A stretch of 8,196 nt of DNA from Clostridiales bacterium (lineage in GTDB: Bacteria > Bacillota > Clostridia > Lachnospirales > WQUN01), in assembly GCA_031269415.1 (NCBI GenBank), contig JAISZF010000191.1, positions 1 to 8,196 on the forward strand, in the 5' to 3' direction. The notes beneath the pieces are model-generated. The model did no database searches. It was not told the origin of the DNA and was given only the letters and a program-made list of their open reading frames with translations. The position numbers were made by a program, and so were the translations under genes. Positions within the stretch are counted from its first letter, which is position 1. Each line of letters begins with the position of its first letter. Of the stretch, positions 6,785 through 8,196 are shown piece by piece.

Positions 6785-8196
6785 TTATTCCTGCGTATCC
6801 ATCGGATAAATTGAAAAACTGGTCAAGTCCGTCACCGCCCACATTACCGTATCGGGCAAGGTTTTATAAAACGAGAGTCTAAGGTAGAAATCCGTCGTCT
6901 CTTCCGTTGTGACGACCGCTTTTTTAAAAGCCCAGTTTTCCACGGCGTCGCTTAAATCAAGTCTATTATCGGCTAACAACACGCCGCTTACAGCGTCGAT
7001 AATCTCCAGGCTTATAAACGAACCGTCGCTGTTCTCGGCATTTAACAGGTCAACTGTACTTTGATCCGTCAGGAAATACGCGCTTAAGACGTACGTGCCC
7101 GGAGGCTGTTCTCTTACGACTTGGGTGGCTCCGCTATAACTTGTGTTATACGGATATGAAAGCTCTTTATCCGTCGCTGGCCCACGCAGATAATTCAGGT
7201 AATAGTCGCCTCTGTCCGCGATATTCAGCGATTGTCCGGTGACGACGGGGTCGTCAGTCGCAAACGTCAGCGCCTGTCCTGTGGTGATAGGATCTTCGCT
7301 TTCTGTTGTCAGCGCCTGTTCGGATACTTTGAGATAGGTATCCGACGCGGTTAAGAATGGCGCGTGCCCATAGTTGTTTCCTTCGAGCTCCCATTCGATG
7401 GGGAAGTAATCCACGTCAAACTCTTCAAAGCTTGTATTTTGCAGTTCCGTATTCATCGGTTGGACGGATAATACCATTTGCTCGGTCAAGCGCATAATCA
7501 GAGGCGCGGGTGGATTGCGCGGCGGCGCGCCTGAAGGTATCGTAATTTCGCAGTCGCCAAAAATCTGCGTAGGAACGGCAAAGCTCAATAACAACGTTTC
7601 GAAGTTCCAAGCTGGATCTTGGGAAATAATTCTCCAACTATTGTTCACAAACGTAACGCCTGCTTGTGCGGCTATAGTCTTGAAGTCGCTCATCTTTAGA
7701 ACGCCGCCCTTTATCAGGTACAACGTCTTCAAGACAATATTGTTGCCGTCTTTAACCGTCACCGTCACGATGTCCGGCTCGCATGGCGTAAGGGGAGACA
7801 ATGCCTGGGGCTGGAATTTATTGACGGCTATATCGGTGTCGCTTAGGTATGAGTAATGTGTCTTTTCATTGGTGAAAATAGCCGTAATATAGCCGGGTTG
7901 GCTGGCTGCTGTTACGCCGGTGTTGGAAATAACGACAATGACATTATTATTATTGGCGTCGACAGTAACGCTGTTGCCATTGGGCAGCGGGTCATCGCCT
8001 TTAGTCGCGGCGACGGCGACATCATAACGAAGAGACGTTAATTCAGAAATCCGATACGTTCCCGGGGGTAGACCTTCAAATACAACTGTTGTTTCGTTAT
8101 CTACGTAGGTAATTCCTTGCTTAAATACGGCTTGCTGAAATCTCGTCTCGGTGACCGTTTCATTGGTCGTTCCATAGTTGACAATACTTTCCAACA
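6785..8196 (-). CDS. Surface-type protein with Cna-B/SpaA-like domain and C-terminal jelly roll (5' end cut off)
   Basis: C-terminal 470 residues of a longer, probably exported protein; the frame is open to the window edge, so the TTG at 8194 is not taken as the start. Residues are counted from that TTG. Residues ~20-115 resemble a Cna-B/SpaA-type immunoglobulin-like domain: FEGLPPGTYRISEL with Glu51 at the position often catalysing isopeptide bonds, and IFTNEK with Asn109 at the usual bond position (the partner Lys would lie upstream). A middle region (~120-240) of beta character is unrecognised. From NTSFEEFDVDYFPIEWELEG (residue 253) to the end it resembles a carbohydrate-binding CBM4/9-type jelly roll (PPGTYVLSAYFLTD, final TDLTSFSIYP). 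A 14-residue repeat sits inside that domain. No LPXTG motif, C-terminal membrane helix or positive tail exists, so it is not sortase-anchored at this end. Secreted adhesin, glycan binder, or phage-like fibre are all possible; its exact role is unknown. Confidence 0.8.
   Translation of the reverse strand, partial: LESIVNYGTTNETVTETRFQQAVFKQGITYVDNETTVVFEGLPPGTYRISELTSLRYDVAVAATKGDDPLPNGNSVTVDANNNNVIVVISNTGVTAASQPGYITAIFTNEKTHYSYLSDTDIAVNKFQPQALSPLTPCEPDIVTVTVKDGNNIVLKTLYLIKGGVLKMSDFKTIAAQAGVTFVNNSWRIISQDPAWNFETLLLSFAVPTQIFGDCEITIPSGAPPRNPPAPLIMRLTEQMVLSVQPMNTELQNTSFEEFDVDYFPIEWELEGNNYGHAPFLTASDTYLKVSEQALTTESEDPITTGQALTFATDDPVVTGQSLNIADRGDYYLNYLRGPATDKELSYPYNTSYSGATQVVREQPPGTYVLSAYFLTDQSTVDLLNAENSDGSFISLEIIDAVSGVLLADNRLDLSDAVENWAFKKAVVTTEETTDFYLRLSFYKTLPDTVMWAVTDLTSFSIYPMDTQE
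7225..7350 (-). repeat. 42-bp imperfect tandem repeat (14 residues) inside the surface-type gene
   Basis: On the + strand TCAGCG recurs at 7225, 7267 and 7309, exactly 42 bases apart, keeping the frame. In protein the units read QALTTESEDPITTG, then QALTFATDDPVVTG, then the beginning QSLNIADRG. The first two units are clearly related and the third diverges. It is an old in-frame duplication of a loop or strand rather than a fresh repeat, since bases differ at many positions. Confidence 0.65.

Noticed and set aside
7515..8041. Two plus-strand frames opposite the surface-type gene
   Set aside because: They are antisense to a frame with recognisable Cna-B and jelly-roll motifs, and show neither domain features nor start signals.

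Overview
The window looks like a chromosomal stretch from a Gram-positive anaerobe of the Clostridia, possibly an uncultured gut lineage. The reasons are the pattern of strong GGAGG ribosome binding sites with tightly overlapping genes, a BmrCD/TM287-288-type heterodimeric ABC exporter, an M29 aminopeptidase of the AmpS/PepS type, a clostridial-style AAA-ATPase/PD-(D/E)XK protein, and a surface-type protein with a Cna-B/SpaA-like domain. This assignment is inferred from families and signals only; no marker gene for taxonomy is present.

Left part (1 to about 4541, + strand): the end of an operon. Two ABC half-transporters (the first cut by the window edge) overlap by 4 nt. They have complementary motif losses: the first has a degenerate Walker B/H-loop and an intact LSGGQ, the second has intact catalytic residues and a changed signature (LSSGQ). 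This is the layout of a heterodimeric exporter with one working and one degenerate ATP site. An M29 metallo-aminopeptidase gene follows with a 1-nt overlap, and a good intrinsic terminator closes the unit.

Middle part (4648 to 6315, + strand): a stand-alone, lower-GC gene with a near-consensus sigma-A promoter. It encodes a protein with an N-terminal AAA-type ATPase and a C-terminal PD-(D/E)XK nuclease-like domain. The family is widespread in gut Clostridia and Bacteroidetes, but its function is unknown.

Right part (6358 to 8196, - strand): a convergent unit. A large protein cut by the right edge has a Cna-B/SpaA-like domain and a C-terminal carbohydrate-binding-like jelly roll carrying a 42-bp (14-residue) tandem repeat. 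Downstream lies a small charged helical (coiled-coil-like) gene whose start is unusual. The perfect ribosome binding site serves a 10-codon reading frame that stops in a TTGA overlap with the long frame. This suggests either a one-base frameshift in a T run or translational reinitiation. A weak inverted repeat lies between the two convergent units.

No tRNA, rRNA, CRISPR array, insertion sequence or integrase was seen. Nothing here clearly proves a new system. The most unusual items are the broken or coupled start of the small coiled-coil gene, its pairing with the surface-like protein, and the coupling of an aminopeptidase to an exporter.
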